Source of the DNA: an uncultured bacterium
Lineage (GTDB): Bacteria > Bacillota > Clostridia > Lachnospirales > Lachnospiraceae
Assembly: GCA_947647735.1 (NCBI GenBank)
Contig: CANSLJ010000009.1
Coordinates: 59,791-123,790 of the forward strand
Length of the DNA: 64,000 bases
Direction of reading: 5' to 3'
The position numbers were made by a program, and so were the translations under genes. The notes below the pieces were generated by a model. It was not told the origin of the DNA. It was given only the letters and a program-made list of their open reading frames with translations, and ran no database searches. Below are positions 42,827 to 51,645 of this stretch, piece by piece; the stretch's first letter is position 1; each line of letters begins with the position of its first letter.

Positions 42827-43447
42827 ATGAAAGTCTTAATGCTAAACGGCAGCGCAAAACCAAACGGAAATACATACGCTGCCCTGTCGGAAGTAGGAAA
42901 ACAATTAGAAAAAGAAGGGATTTCTTATGAGATCTTTCAGATGGGCCCGGATGCCGTCAGGGACTGCATCGGATGCGGACAGTGCACCGAGAAAGGATGC
43001 ATTTTTACGGATGACAAAGTAAACGAATTTATCGCAAACGCAAAAGAGGCGGACGGCTTCGTATTCGGCACGCCGGTATACTATGCGCATCCCAGCGGCA
43101 GGATCCTTTCCTTCCTGGACAGGGCATTCTACAGCAGCAGTTCGTCCTTCGCTTTCAAACCCGCAGCCTCCGTTGCCGTTGCGCGAAGAGGCGGTTCCTC
43201 CGCATCCTTTGATGTACTGAATAAATACTTCGGCATCTCACAGATGCCGGTCGCAGGTTCCACCTACTGGAACTCTGTCCACGGGCGCGTTCCCGGTGAG
43301 GCGGCTCAGGACGCGGAAGGGCTTCAGACCATGCGCAATCTGGCAAGAAATCTGGCATGGATGATGAAATGCTTTGAAGCCGGAAAAGAAAAAGGTATTT
43401 CTCTGCCTGATACAGAGAGGGGAAATACGACAAACTTTATCAGGTAA
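42827..43447 (+). CDS. NADPH-dependent FMN reductase-like flavoprotein
   Basis: Flavodoxin-fold protein of 206 residues in the NAD(P)H-dependent FMN reductase/iron-sulfur flavoprotein group. FMN-phosphate loop MKVLMLNGSAKPNGNTYAAL, then DCIGCGQCTEKGCIF, with four cysteines in a spacing used by iron-sulfur flavoproteins, and GTPVYYAHPSGRILSFLDRAFYS as the flavin contact. The exact electron donor and acceptor are not known. It is monocistronic with its own promoter; a possible terminator lies inside the convergent small gene. Confidence 0.9.
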   Translation: MKVLMLNGSAKPNGNTYAALSEVGKQLEKEGISYEIFQMGPDAVRDCIGCGQCTEKGCIFTDDKVNEFIANAKEADGFVFGTPVYYAHPSGRILSFLDRAFYSSSSSFAFKPAASVAVARRGGSSASFDVLNKYFGISQMPVAGSTYWNSVHGRVPGEAAQDAEGLQTMRNLARNLAWMMKCFEAGKEKGISLPDTERGNTTNFIR

Positions 43448-43667
43448 TCTGCCTGATAAATGCCAGAAGTTTATTTACCGGGATATTGGACATATGCAAT
43501 ATCCCGGTTTCCGTATGCACATTCCACCCCTTATATACATCGATCCGCCCGTTGCTGTCCTTCACACACCAGAAGCCTTTTATAAAAAATTCTTCCTGTT
43601 TATCATATTTCCGGATATATTTCCAGCCACTTTTTTGTAATTCGTTTCTCACAGATATCGGAATCAT
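43440..43667 (-). CDS. Small unknown protein of 75 residues
   Basis: A short reading frame with a good binding site (GAGGG, 6 bases before the ATG at 43667). The product begins MIPISVRNELQKSGWKYIRKYDKQEEFFIKGF and is basic and aromatic-rich, with no membrane segment. I recognise no family. It is convergent with the flavoprotein gene and overlaps its 3' end by 8 bases. A perfect 11-bp inverted repeat lies inside it, which could be a terminator for the opposite gene and weakens the case for coding. Confidence 0.45.
   Translation of the reverse strand: MIPISVRNELQKSGWKYIRKYDKQEEFFIKGFWCVKDSNGRIDVYKGWNVHTETGILHMSNIPVNKLLAFIRQIT
43477..43508 (+). terminator. Possible terminator of the flavoprotein gene
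   Basis: Perfect 11-bp repeat, ACCGGGATATT (43477-43487) and AATATCCCGGT (43498-43508), with a 10-base loop, 30 bases after the flavoprotein stop. Only a short T-run follows, so termination would be weak. Confidence 0.4.
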
Positions 43668-43702
43668 TTTTATCCCTCGCTTCAATCAAAAATTATTACA
43701 TG

Positions 43703-44368
43703 TCAGCTTCTTATCCTCTCCCAGAAATCGCTTGCAAGCACCACATCCCAAATCGTGTCTGATACTAAAGATTTTAAGCAAAACCCGATGAAAAATGCAA
43801 GTCCCAAAACAATGATCGGTTCATATTTCCCACATTTTTTACCATAATTACTGTCTATTTTTTCTGACAGCTTCCACGGCAGCCGGAAAGAAAACCGCTT
43901 AGCCGCATAATATCCCAGCACCGCACCCGCCGTATTAGTGATCAGATCATCCACATCTGTCAGCCTGAACGTAAAGATCTGCAAGACCTCAATAAAGAGC
44001 GACAGCCCCAGCCCCATCACCAGAACAATACGCAAAGAACGGTATTCCTTCCAGATAACCGGCACCAGAAATCCCAACGGCATAAATAAAATGATATTGA
44101 GAATCGTATTCCTGATATAATCCGGCGGACTGTTCACAATATCGATCAACGGTATCAGATTAAACTCAGGACGCACGTGCCAGGATGCTATTGTGGGAAT
44201 CCCTACCGCCGAAAAAACAGCCATCAGATAACATGCAAAAATCATCACTGCTGCCATTTTGAAAAAACTGCGCTGTCTCAGCACCGCATACTGTAAAACA
44301 AGAACCGCCGGCACAATAAAAATCAATGATGAAAACACTTCTATTCCAATACTGAGCAAACGAACCAT
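43703..44368 (-). CDS. VanZ-like membrane protein
   Basis: Membrane protein of 221 residues in the VanZ family. The signature is seen in NLIPLIDI, NTILNIILFMPLGFLVPVIW and SLFIEVLQIFTFRLTDVDDLITNTAGAVLGYY. Five or six helices. VanZ-type proteins are linked to low-level teicoplanin and lipoglycopeptide resistance in some hosts but most have no known role. It stands alone, convergent with nothing and divergent from the ECF sigma gene, with the 259-bp gap upstream. No van genes are nearby. Confidence 0.9.
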   Translation of the reverse strand: MVRLLSIGIEVFSSLIFIVPAVLVLQYAVLRQRSFFKMAAVMIFACYLMAVFSAVGIPTIASWHVRPEFNLIPLIDIVNSPPDYIRNTILNIILFMPLGFLVPVIWKEYRSLRIVLVMGLGLSLFIEVLQIFTFRLTDVDDLITNTAGAVLGYYAAKRFSFRLPWKLSEKIDSNYGKKCGKYEPIIVLGLAFFIGFCLKSLVSDTIWDVVLASDFWERIRS

Positions 44369-44627
44369 CTTAACTCCTCCTGCCTTTTCCGATCAGCCAA
44401 CTGTGTGATCATCTGTTTTCAGGCTTCACACGTTCTCTGTCTAAAAAAGCCCCCTGTTTTTCTACTGTTTCAATATCTTACCACGGACTCAGTTTAACTT
44501 TCTATTATCCAGATTTTAAGATTTTATGAAAAATATTCTTTTTTGATCATTTTCCCCAAATCAACCGTTATAATAAATAACATTACCAAAACAACTCTGC
44601 ATATCACGGAAAGGAGGGTGCCGTATC
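44369..44627. other. Intergenic region between VanZ-like and ECF sigma genes
   Basis: AT-rich 259-bp gap. On the plus strand TATAAT at 44569-44574 could be a -10 for the sigma operon, with no convincing -35; an ECF-specific promoter was looked for and not found. The binding site AAGGAGG precedes the sigma ATG. Nothing else is clear. Confidence 0.4.
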
Positions 44628-45143
44628 ATGAGTGATGATGAATTGATAAAACAAGCACGATCCGGCGATGAAAGCGCTGCCGAGCTGTTAATAAAACGAT
44701 ACTACACTCCGATCCTCAGATATTGCAGATGGCACTGCCCGAATATCGAGACGGCGGAAGACCTGACACAGGAAACCTTCATCCGCCTCTTCCGCCATTT
44801 GGAGGAATATCACGGCAAGGGAAAATTCAGATCCTACCTCTATACGATTGCAAACCGCCTGTGCATTGACGAAAGCAGAAAAACTCATTTTCTTCCGCTG
44901 GAGAATATCGAAACCCTCACAGACAGCTATAACGATCTGCACCGGATCGAGGATCAGGATGAAATAGCACACCTTTTAGCACTTCTCTCGGCGGAACAAC
45001 GGGAAGCCGTTATCCTTCGGTTTGGCGCAGAACTCAGCTTTCCCGAGATCGCCAAAGTGACCGGCTGCGGCCTGCGGACTGCCCAGAGCAGAGTCAGAAA
45101 CGCTTTGAAGATCATGCGAAAGGAGATAAAATATGCCCGATAA
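44628..45143 (+). CDS. ECF-type RNA polymerase sigma factor
   Basis: Sigma-70 family factor of 171 residues. Region 2: LLIKRYYTPILRYCRWHCPNIETAEDLTQETFIRLFRHLEEYHGKGKFRSYLYTIANRLCIDESRK. Region 4: AHLLALLSAEQREAVILRFGAELSFPEIAKVTGCGLRTAQSRVRNALKIMRKE. It is intact, unlike the broken ECF gene near 29.5 kb. It overlaps the next gene by 11 bases and heads an operon with a membrane protein, an ABC ATPase and a permease. It may respond to membrane or antimicrobial stress, as similar clusters do. Confidence 0.94.
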   Translation: MSDDELIKQARSGDESAAELLIKRYYTPILRYCRWHCPNIETAEDLTQETFIRLFRHLEEYHGKGKFRSYLYTIANRLCIDESRKTHFLPLENIETLTDSYNDLHRIEDQDEIAHLLALLSAEQREAVILRFGAELSFPEIAKVTGCGLRTAQSRVRNALKIMRKEIKYAR

Positions 45144-45906
45144 AAAAACAGAAAATATGTTAAAGCAATCCCTTCAACATTCTTTTCAGAAAGAAATACA
45201 GCCGCAAAAGCTGGAAGAAACCATAAACATATGTACAGGTATCGTTCGTGCGTATCCGGACATGGAAGAAACGGCGCGGACCGGCTTCTGGCAGTATCTG
45301 TCCGATGTGTTCCGATTTGACGGACTTCCTATACTGGGCCTGCAGGCAGTAACGCTTTTTCTCATCTGCCTTGTTGCTTCACCCCTGACAGATGAGCCCT
45401 CCATCCTTCCGATCCTCATGCCGCTATTTGTGCTTGTTCTCCTGCCTGTATTGTTCCGCAGCCAGTATTGCGGAATGAGCGAACTGGAAGCGGCAACAAG
45501 AGCCTCCGGCGCCCAGATCTTTCTGGCGAGACTGTTTCTGGCGGGAGGCGCAAATCTTGTATGCATCACAATATTGCTATGGCTTGAACTTTATCTGCAG
45601 GGTTCCGCCCTGTACACAGGACAGCTGATCCTGTACACCCTTGTCCCTTACCTGATCTGCATGGCGTTGATGCTCCGCAATATCCGTCTCAAAAGTAGTA
45701 AAGGCATGCAGAAATGCGCTCTGGAGATGCTCGGACTCATCCTTTGCCTGGCCGCCGCCGCAAATATGGCGCCGGGAATTTACGAAACTTCCGCCATCGG
45801 TATATGGACCATCGCATTTTTTATATTCGGTACATTCTTTTTAAGAGAGATCATCTACATTTTGGACACGAAAAAAGGAGGAAAAATGTATGGAATTGTC
45901 GCTTGA
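45133..45906 (+). CDS. Membrane protein of the ECF-ABC operon, possible sigma regulator
   Basis: Protein of 257 residues with a soluble N-terminal part of about 70 residues (MPDKKTENMLKQSLQHSFQKEIQPQKLEETINIC) and about six hydrophobic helices. It has no zinc-finger anti-sigma motif. Its position directly after and overlapping the ECF gene suggests an anti-sigma or signalling role, or a membrane subunit for the following ABC ATPase. It overlaps that gene by 17 bases. Family not recognised. Confidence 0.75.
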   Translation: MPDKKTENMLKQSLQHSFQKEIQPQKLEETINICTGIVRAYPDMEETARTGFWQYLSDVFRFDGLPILGLQAVTLFLICLVASPLTDEPSILPILMPLFVLVLLPVLFRSQYCGMSELEAATRASGAQIFLARLFLAGGANLVCITILLWLELYLQGSALYTGQLILYTLVPYLICMALMLRNIRLKSSKGMQKCALEMLGLILCLAAAANMAPGIYETSAIGIWTIAFFIFGTFFLREIIYILDTKKGGKMYGIVA

Positions 45907-46765
45907 CCGCCTGACAAAACATTATGGGAGCAAAATTGCCGTGGATCAGGTCAATGCCTGTTTAACCCCCGGCGTCTATGGACTTTTAGGCGCAAACGGC
46001 GCCGGAAAGACAACCCTGATGCGCATGTTGTGCGCTATTATGGAATCCACTTCCGGCGAAGTGCTACTGGATGGAAAGGAAGTCACCTCCATGGGCGCCT
46101 CCTACAGAGATCTGCTGGGATATCTGCCTCAGGATTTCGGCTATTATCCAAATTATACCGCTGAAGAATTTTTACACTATATTGCCGCCCTGAAAGGGAT
46201 ACCAAAGGGAAAGGCGCGAAAAAAAACAAAAGAACTCCTGCATACCGTAGGACTTGATACCGTTGCCAAAAAAAAGCTGAAAACCTTCTCCGGCGGCATG
46301 AAACAGAGGATCGGCATCGCGCAGGCGCTTTTAAACAACCCGAAAATATTGATCCTGGACGAGCCCACCGCCGGGCTTGATCCAAAAGAACGGGTGCGCT
46401 TCCGCAACCTGTTATCCGATTACGCAGACAATAAGATCGTCATTCTGTCCACTCATATCGTATCAGATATCGAAGCGATCGCTGATGAAGTATTTCTGAT
46501 GAAAAAGGGAAGATTTATCATGCATGGCAGTGTGCCGGAACTGACCTCAAAGGCGGAAGGAAAAGTCTGGGAACTGACCGTACCGCAGAAAGAATCCCGA
46601 AAATGGCAGGAACAGGCAGCCGTAGCCAATTTAAGGCATGAGGAAGGGCAGGTCATACTGCGCATCATTTCCGACACAAAGCCTGCCGAAAATGCCATTC
46701 CCTGCGAAGCTGTTCTCGAAGACTTGTATTTATATTATTTCGGCATGGAAAAAGAAAATGTCTGA
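45890..46765 (+). CDS. ABC transporter ATP-binding protein (BcrA/CcmA type)
   Basis: ATPase of 291 residues. Walker A is LLGANGAGKTTLMRM, Q-loop LGYLPQDFGYYP, signature TFSGGMKQRIGIAQAL, Walker B ILILDEPTAGLDPKER and H-loop ILSTHIVSDIEAIADEV. A C-terminal extension after HGSVPELTSKAEG (about 80 residues) is typical for exporters of the bacitracin/lantibiotic-resistance and ABC-2 class. It follows the unknown membrane protein and precedes an ABC-2-like permease. Confidence 0.94.
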   Translation: MELSLDRLTKHYGSKIAVDQVNACLTPGVYGLLGANGAGKTTLMRMLCAIMESTSGEVLLDGKEVTSMGASYRDLLGYLPQDFGYYPNYTAEEFLHYIAALKGIPKGKARKKTKELLHTVGLDTVAKKKLKTFSGGMKQRIGIAQALLNNPKILILDEPTAGLDPKERVRFRNLLSDYADNKIVILSTHIVSDIEAIADEVFLMKKGRFIMHGSVPELTSKAEGKVWELTVPQKESRKWQEQAAVANLRHEEGQVILRIISDTKPAENAIPCEAVLEDLYLYYFGMEKENV

Positions 46766-46814
46766 TGCCTCAAAAAGAAAACAAGATCAAGAAGAAAGAT
46801 TCAGGAGGAAAACT

Positions 46815-48026
46815 ATGGAATTAGTCAGATTGGAACATAAAAAAATATGGCGCAGAAGCAGTGTAAAGATCAGTGTTCTTTTGTGCTTTATCTATATCGT
46901 GGTCTTCGGCACCGCCCTCTCCTTTCAATGGTTCAGTTTCGGAAGTTCAGACGATCACACCAGTTCCTTCGGAAATAATTTCGACGGATATTCCATGATA
47001 AAGGAAAGCCAGAAATACTCTTACCGTTTCGGCGGTGCCCTGACAGATGAATCCCTGCAGCAGATAGTAAGAAACTATCAGGAAAAGAAAGCTGCCGGAC
47101 TGGATCGGGAAGCAGATCAGACTGACTGGCAGACCATCAACAGCTATCTGGGCATGCTCTATCCGGAACTGAAAGAAGAAGAACTTTACCAGACGATGAT
47201 CAGCTATGTAAATCCCGAAGAATTAACCGATTTTTACGGACGCAGAGAACAGGCGATCGAAGATTTTCTGGAGGTCTCCGGGCAGGACGGCGCTGAAAGA
47301 GAATATCTGCTACAGATGGAAGCCAGAACAGAAAAGCCTTTTTCCTATGAATTTGTGGAAGGATGGTCATGCCTTTTGGGAAGCATGGCCGCTGACCTCG
47401 GCACGGTTATGGCGCTCTTTCTCGCTATTGTATTATCCTCCGTCTTCTCGGGTGAGTGGCATGAAAACACAACCGCCCTCCTGCTCACAACAAAAAACGG
47501 ATGGGGCAGTATCGCCCGTGCCAAGATCATTGCCGGACTTCTTTTTACAGTAGAATTTTTCCTGCTTCTCACCCTGGGTATGCTGCTCCTCCAGAGCTTT
47601 TTCCTCGGGTGGACCGGGTGGGACATGCCGATCCAGACAATAAAGCTGATCGCCATCGCTCCCCTCAATATGCTGCAGGCGGAACTCTACGAATACGGCT
47701 TCGCCTTTTTCGGGGCGATCGGGTTTGCCGGCGTTGTCCTTATGATATCCGCGGCGGCAAAAAATAACGTACTCTCCCTGCTCCTTGGCCTGACGGCAGT
47801 ATACGGTCCGATGATGATCGTAAAATATCTGCCCTACAACCTGCAAAAAGCACTGGATCTGCTTCCCCTTGTCGGGAGCTCCACAGATATTTTCCGAACC
47901 AATACTTTCCGTATTTTCGGAGTCTATATCTGGTCGCCTTATCTGCTGATCACAGTGCCTGTCCTGATCGGTATTTTATGTATGCCCATCGCAGTAAGCA
48001 GATGGTCCAGACGGATAAAAAAGTAA
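46815..48026 (+). CDS. ABC-2 type permease
   Basis: Membrane subunit of 403 residues. The ATG at 46815 has AGGAGGA 6 bases upstream (product begins MELVRLEHKKIWRRSSVK); the longer open frame before it runs across the ATPase 3' end. One N-terminal helix (about 20-38) is followed by a large extracytoplasmic part of about 150 residues, then five or six helices including GTVMALFLAIVLSSVFSGEWHENTTALLLTTKNG, which is the ABC-2 coupling motif. Its stop lies 4 bases from the convergent yjjW stop. Export of a peptide or antibiotic is likely but not specific. Confidence 0.85.
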   Translation: MELVRLEHKKIWRRSSVKISVLLCFIYIVVFGTALSFQWFSFGSSDDHTSSFGNNFDGYSMIKESQKYSYRFGGALTDESLQQIVRNYQEKKAAGLDREADQTDWQTINSYLGMLYPELKEEELYQTMISYVNPEELTDFYGRREQAIEDFLEVSGQDGAEREYLLQMEARTEKPFSYEFVEGWSCLLGSMAADLGTVMALFLAIVLSSVFSGEWHENTTALLLTTKNGWGSIARAKIIAGLLFTVEFFLLLTLGMLLLQSFFLGWTGWDMPIQTIKLIAIAPLNMLQAELYEYGFAFFGAIGFAGVVLMISAAAKNNVLSLLLGLTAVYGPMMIVKYLPYNLQKALDLLPLVGSSTDIFRTNTFRIFGVYIWSPYLLITVPVLIGILCMPIAVSRWSRRIKK

Positions 48027-48030
48027 TGTC

Positions 48031-48876
48031 TTAAATGATCACGATATCTCTCCAGCCCATCTCTCTCAGGCGCTCCGCATAATCTTCAAGGAGCGCCTGT
48101 TCCGGCACAGGATAATGGGAATAACTCTCCCTCACTCCCATCGGACGATAGGCTATAATTTTATAACGCACCTGCCCGCAATAATCTTTCAAAAGCTTCC
48201 CCGTCTCCAGAACTGTCTGCTCCGTATCATAGAGCCCGGGTACAATCACTGTCCGCACCTCAAACAGTTTTCCCTCCTCTGCCAGAAACAGCGCATTCTT
48301 CAGCACCTGCCTGTTGTCACAGGCGGTCACTGTCAGATGATCCTCCCCGGAAAACGCCTTGATATCCAGCATAACGCCATCCGTCACCGCCATAAGTTCC
48401 GGATCTGAAGCGAAATCATAAGTACCGTTGCTGTCTATAAAAGTAGACAGGGAAACCTCCTTACAGAGGGCAAAAAGCTCACGCAGAAAATCGGGATACA
48501 ATGTACATTCCCCGCCGGAAACAGTGACACCCCTGATATACGGCATCTGTCGTTTCACCGCCTCAAAAGCCTCCGCCGCCGTCATAGGGCGGATACGGGG
48601 ACTGGCGTCATGGGGACAGATATGGATACAGGTATCACAGGAAACACATTTTTCCGGCAGAAAAACAACCTGTCCGCCATTTTCTTCTGATCTCTGGAGC
48701 GCTCCCGCCGGGCATTTTGTCACACAGGTCCCGCAACCGATACAGAGCCTTCTTGTCTCCGGATTATGGCAGTATTTACAGTCAAAATTGCAGCCCTGTA
48801 AAAAGATGACGGTCCTGTTGCCAGGACCATCTACGCTGCTGAAAAGTATGATTTTATTCACAGGGTATTTTGTCAT
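48031..48876 (-). CDS. yjjW: Glycyl radical enzyme activase, YjjW-like
   Basis: Radical SAM enzyme of 281 residues that installs the glycyl radical on its partner YjjI. The SAM [4Fe-4S] motif is C29-x3-C33-x2-C36 (GCNFDCKYCHNPE), followed by two ferredoxin-type clusters, CIGCGTCVTKCP and CVSCDTCIHICP. SGGECTLYPDFLREL and DSNGTYDF are standard in activases. It overlaps the yjjI stop by 4 bases. A perfect 10-bp inverted repeat (48067-48076 and 48090-48099) lies inside its 3' end. Confidence 0.94.
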   Translation of the reverse strand: MTKYPVNKIILFSSVDGPGNRTVIFLQGCNFDCKYCHNPETRRLCIGCGTCVTKCPAGALQRSEENGGQVVFLPEKCVSCDTCIHICPHDASPRIRPMTAAEAFEAVKRQMPYIRGVTVSGGECTLYPDFLRELFALCKEVSLSTFIDSNGTYDFASDPELMAVTDGVMLDIKAFSGEDHLTVTACDNRQVLKNALFLAEEGKLFEVRTVIVPGLYDTEQTVLETGKLLKDYCGQVRYKIIAYRPMGVRESYSHYPVPEQALLEDYAERLREMGWRDIVII

Positions 48877-50417
48877 CTTACTTTCCGCTCCTCAATTCTG
48901 CAGTTATCCGCCGCACCCATGCCGAGCGCTGTGGTATCCTGTAACACAGCCACACCGCTTCTGAGCTTCTCGATCTCCGAACGTTTTACCAGATAGCCGG
49001 TAATACGGATCACATCGCTGTCAGATGAATAGAAGGACAGGTAGCGCAGATTATCTTTAAAGGAACCCTTGATGATATCCAGCAGGAATTCCGGGTTTTT
49101 ATGTACTGTTGTATCGATCGGGAAGATATCGCCCGTGCCTGACGGGAAATATTTATGGAATAAGCTGCAGTGCTTTAAGTGCTCAAACAGCTCTTCCGGC
49201 TCCTCGCCGATGGGGATTCTTGTCCCAGGGCTCACCTCTCTGTCATCAGAAAGCCCTACCTGCGCATGCAGCAGGAAATGTCCGCCGGTAACGGAGCAGT
49301 AAGGATTCACATGCTGCTCATTGAAGTCATTGATCTGCTCCATGATCGCAACGCCCAGTTCATCCGCTTCTTTATCATGTCCGAAACGCCCGCTCTTTCC
49401 TTCCTTTTCCATCAGGATATTGACACACTCTGCCAGCCCTACCATACCGAACATAGCAGTAAATCTGTCCTGATGAATAAAGCCTTCCTTTGCAAGGAAA
49501 TTATTCTGGAAGAAACCGCTCTCCTCCACCTCAAATTTGATCCTCGCATCCATATAGCGGGCCATGATATCCATCACATAGGGAAGCTGTTTTTCCTGAA
49601 AATCTTTCAGGGAATCCGCCCGCTTTGCGATATTGGAAAGAATCATACGGCACAGCGTATAGGAGCCGCCGCCCAGTTTTAAACCGTTGTAGCAACTTGC
49701 GATCACATAATCTTCACCCAGCTCGGATGAGAACATCTTATGATTTGCAAAACTCGGCTTTGCGCTGCGAAGAGATGTTTTGATCGCCTGCAGGGCAAAA
49801 TCATCATCCGTAAGTTCCGCATCATACTTCATTGTCAGATTCGGCACCGCCTGCTCTAAGTCCTCCTCCACTTCCAGAAGAAGCCTGCCCGCTTTAGTCG
49901 GCTTCGGACCGATATTCGCATGGGAGAAAGAATCCAGTACAGTCCGGTCCACATGGATCAGGAAAAGACGAAGCAGTTTTTTTGCGGTCTCCTCATCCAC
50001 ATCATTGATGAACGGCTCCAGCAGTTCATCCAGCGCCCCCACATAAACAGGGAAATTGGTCACGCTGGGCACATGCTTATAGAAGATCAGCAGACTGTTC
50101 AGCGCCTCAAACAGATCCTTCGGCGGATCGAGCTGCAAAAATTCGGAACCCTCCCGCATGAATTTTGCGTAATCCGGGATGATGTATCTCGGGCGCACCG
50201 GCGCATGCCCTTCGTTTAAGTCGCAGATGCATTTTGTGTCGATAGATTCGTTCAACAGCTCATCCAAACCCTCCGGCAGATCAAGCACCTCCATCAGGGA
50301 ATCTGCTTTGTTTGCCATCGTTGCAACTTTCTGCTCGTGCGTCAGCACCGGGCTCTTAATTGTTTCAAGAATTTCCGCGCGTGTCTGCTCTACGCGCTCC
50401 ATGGTGATTGGTCTCAT
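48873..50417 (-). CDS. yjjI: YjjI family glycyl radical enzyme
   Basis: Glycyl radical enzyme of 514 residues, shorter than pyruvate formate-lyase (about 760). The radical glycine is G474 in IRITGYLVKRSEIE and the probable active-site cysteine is C242 in IASCYNGLKLGGGSYTL. MRPITMERVEQTRAEILETIKSPVLTHEQ is the YjjI (DUF3029) N-terminus. The reaction of YjjI is not settled in what I know. It is strictly anaerobic and oxygen-sensitive by mechanism. It is paired with its activase and driven by a consensus promoter, suggesting high expression. Confidence 0.94.
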   Translation of the reverse strand: MRPITMERVEQTRAEILETIKSPVLTHEQKVATMANKADSLMEVLDLPEGLDELLNESIDTKCICDLNEGHAPVRPRYIIPDYAKFMREGSEFLQLDPPKDLFEALNSLLIFYKHVPSVTNFPVYVGALDELLEPFINDVDEETAKKLLRLFLIHVDRTVLDSFSHANIGPKPTKAGRLLLEVEEDLEQAVPNLTMKYDAELTDDDFALQAIKTSLRSAKPSFANHKMFSSELGEDYVIASCYNGLKLGGGSYTLCRMILSNIAKRADSLKDFQEKQLPYVMDIMARYMDARIKFEVEESGFFQNNFLAKEGFIHQDRFTAMFGMVGLAECVNILMEKEGKSGRFGHDKEADELGVAIMEQINDFNEQHVNPYCSVTGGHFLLHAQVGLSDDREVSPGTRIPIGEEPEELFEHLKHCSLFHKYFPSGTGDIFPIDTTVHKNPEFLLDIIKGSFKDNLRYLSFYSSDSDVIRITGYLVKRSEIEKLRSGVAVLQDTTALGMGAADNCRIEERKVR

Positions 50418-50502
50418 GATATACCCCTCCTTTTATAACCGGTTGTTATTGTTATCCGTTTCTTCATTGCAGATTATCTTTTTCATAATATATAGTACAC
50501 AC

Positions 50503-50532
50503 ATTATAATTGGTGCCAAAGAACAATGTCAA
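50503..50532 (-). promoter_or_regulatory. Consensus promoter of yjjI-yjjW
   Basis: Minus-strand -35 TTGACA (50527-50532) and -10 TATAAT (50503-50508), both perfect consensus, 18 bp apart, about 86 bases before the start. GGAGGGG precedes the ATG. The 206-bp gap shows no clear FNR or Rex site. Confidence 0.8.
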
Positions 50533-50622
50533 CGACAGATGGCGCAATTTAAAATTAATTTTCCCTCTTCAAATACAAAACGAAAAGAAAAAATTGATGA
50601 TAATTTATTTTGTATAAATAAG

Positions 50623-51645
50623 TCACTTCAAAACCAGCGAAAAATTATATTCCCCCACGAAAAAAACACAGGTATTAAGCACCCAGATAAAGCCTTCTGC
50701 CAGATCTCTGCTGACTTCATTCTGTATCTTCAAAATTTCCATCAAATCTAATTTTTCAAAATATACTCTATCTCTATTTTTCTCTATCTGTTCCTGATTC
50801 CATTGAATCCTATATGCCTTGGAAATATTATGTATGATGATCTGCTGAAAAACATTCCGCATAAATTCCCAGTATGTCTTTCCGCTTTGCACATATCCTA
50901 TTCTTGAAATCACTTCTGTAAAATAACATTCTGCCGCTTGTTTTTCCTTCCCGTCTAATACATTCTTCACTATCTTTCCTATATTTTCTTTTATCTCATC
51001 CTTCTCTGAAATAGCCAGAAGCGCTTCACAGCACCTTTTACGTTCCTGCTCCCTTTCATCTCCAAGGCTTCCAAGTAAAAATTTTTCTATCTTTGAGGGA
51101 AAATTCACCCAATCCTCAATTATCGTCTCATTCCTAACAAGTTCCTTATACTTTTTTCCCGGTTGCAGAGATACCGGAATCTTCCTGTCAATAAAACCAC
51201 CATCCGGCAGCCCGCATAAATGCTGATAGGATTCTATCATCGGATAATTGATATACAACTTTCCCATATCCGCCGCATCCATAAAACAGTTTTGTATTTC
51301 CAGAATCTTTGTTTCAGAAAAATTAATATCATGGCGTTCATAGTCAAATATTAAAATAATATTTACAAAATCATTTTTATAACAAAGCGGCGTTTTCCCC
51401 TGTTTCTTACTGATCACAAATGGCAAATCGATATCCTCTTCCGTCCATCCCTCACCATATTCACTTTCGATGTCTTTATATAATGCATAAATATTTGTTC
51501 CATAAACCCAGACATCATCCATGTCAATATTTATTTCCGGAAAACATCTGAAAACAAGCCGGAACAACTCATCTTTCTCATGTTTTCCCTCTACGACCAG
51601 AAGCGTTCTGCTCCTTAGCCTTTCCTCATTCGTGTATTCACTCAT
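50623..51645 (-). CDS. TOPRIM-like nuclease-type partner of an AAA15 ATPase
   Basis: Protein of 340 residues. The start is probably the ATG at 51645; a TTG at 51654 is possible. A TOPRIM-type core is suggested by E19 in LLVVEGKHEKDELF, then D101, E103 and D106 in IILIFDYERHDIN, followed by a P-x-x-E motif (LYINYPMIESYQHL) like the NPCFExW of RloB/AbiLii proteins. The C-terminal half is helical with no known motif. It overlaps the ATPase gene by 8 bases. AriB of PARIS and AbiLii are the nearest organisational analogues; which family it belongs to is not resolved. Confidence 0.7.
   Translation of the reverse strand: MSEYTNEERLRSRTLLVVEGKHEKDELFRLVFRCFPEINIDMDDVWVYGTNIYALYKDIESEYGEGWTEEDIDLPFVISKKQGKTPLCYKNDFVNIILIFDYERHDINFSETKILEIQNCFMDAADMGKLYINYPMIESYQHLCGLPDGGFIDRKIPVSLQPGKKYKELVRNETIIEDWVNFPSKIEKFLLGSLGDEREQERKRCCEALLAISEKDEIKENIGKIVKNVLDGKEKQAAECYFTEVISRIGYVQSGKTYWEFMRNVFQQIIIHNISKAYRIQWNQEQIEKNRDRVYFEKLDLMEILKIQNEVSRDLAEGFIWVLNTCVFFVGEYNFSLVLK

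Noticed and set aside
46638-46814. Extension of the ABC-2 permease start into the ATPase gene
   Set aside because: AGGAGGA lies just before the ATG at 46815 and the extension is shadow coding of the ATPase end.
48067-48099. Perfect 10-bp inverted repeat as a terminator for the ABC-2 permease
   Set aside because: It lies within yjjW coding sequence and no T-run follows on either strand; it was only noted under that gene.
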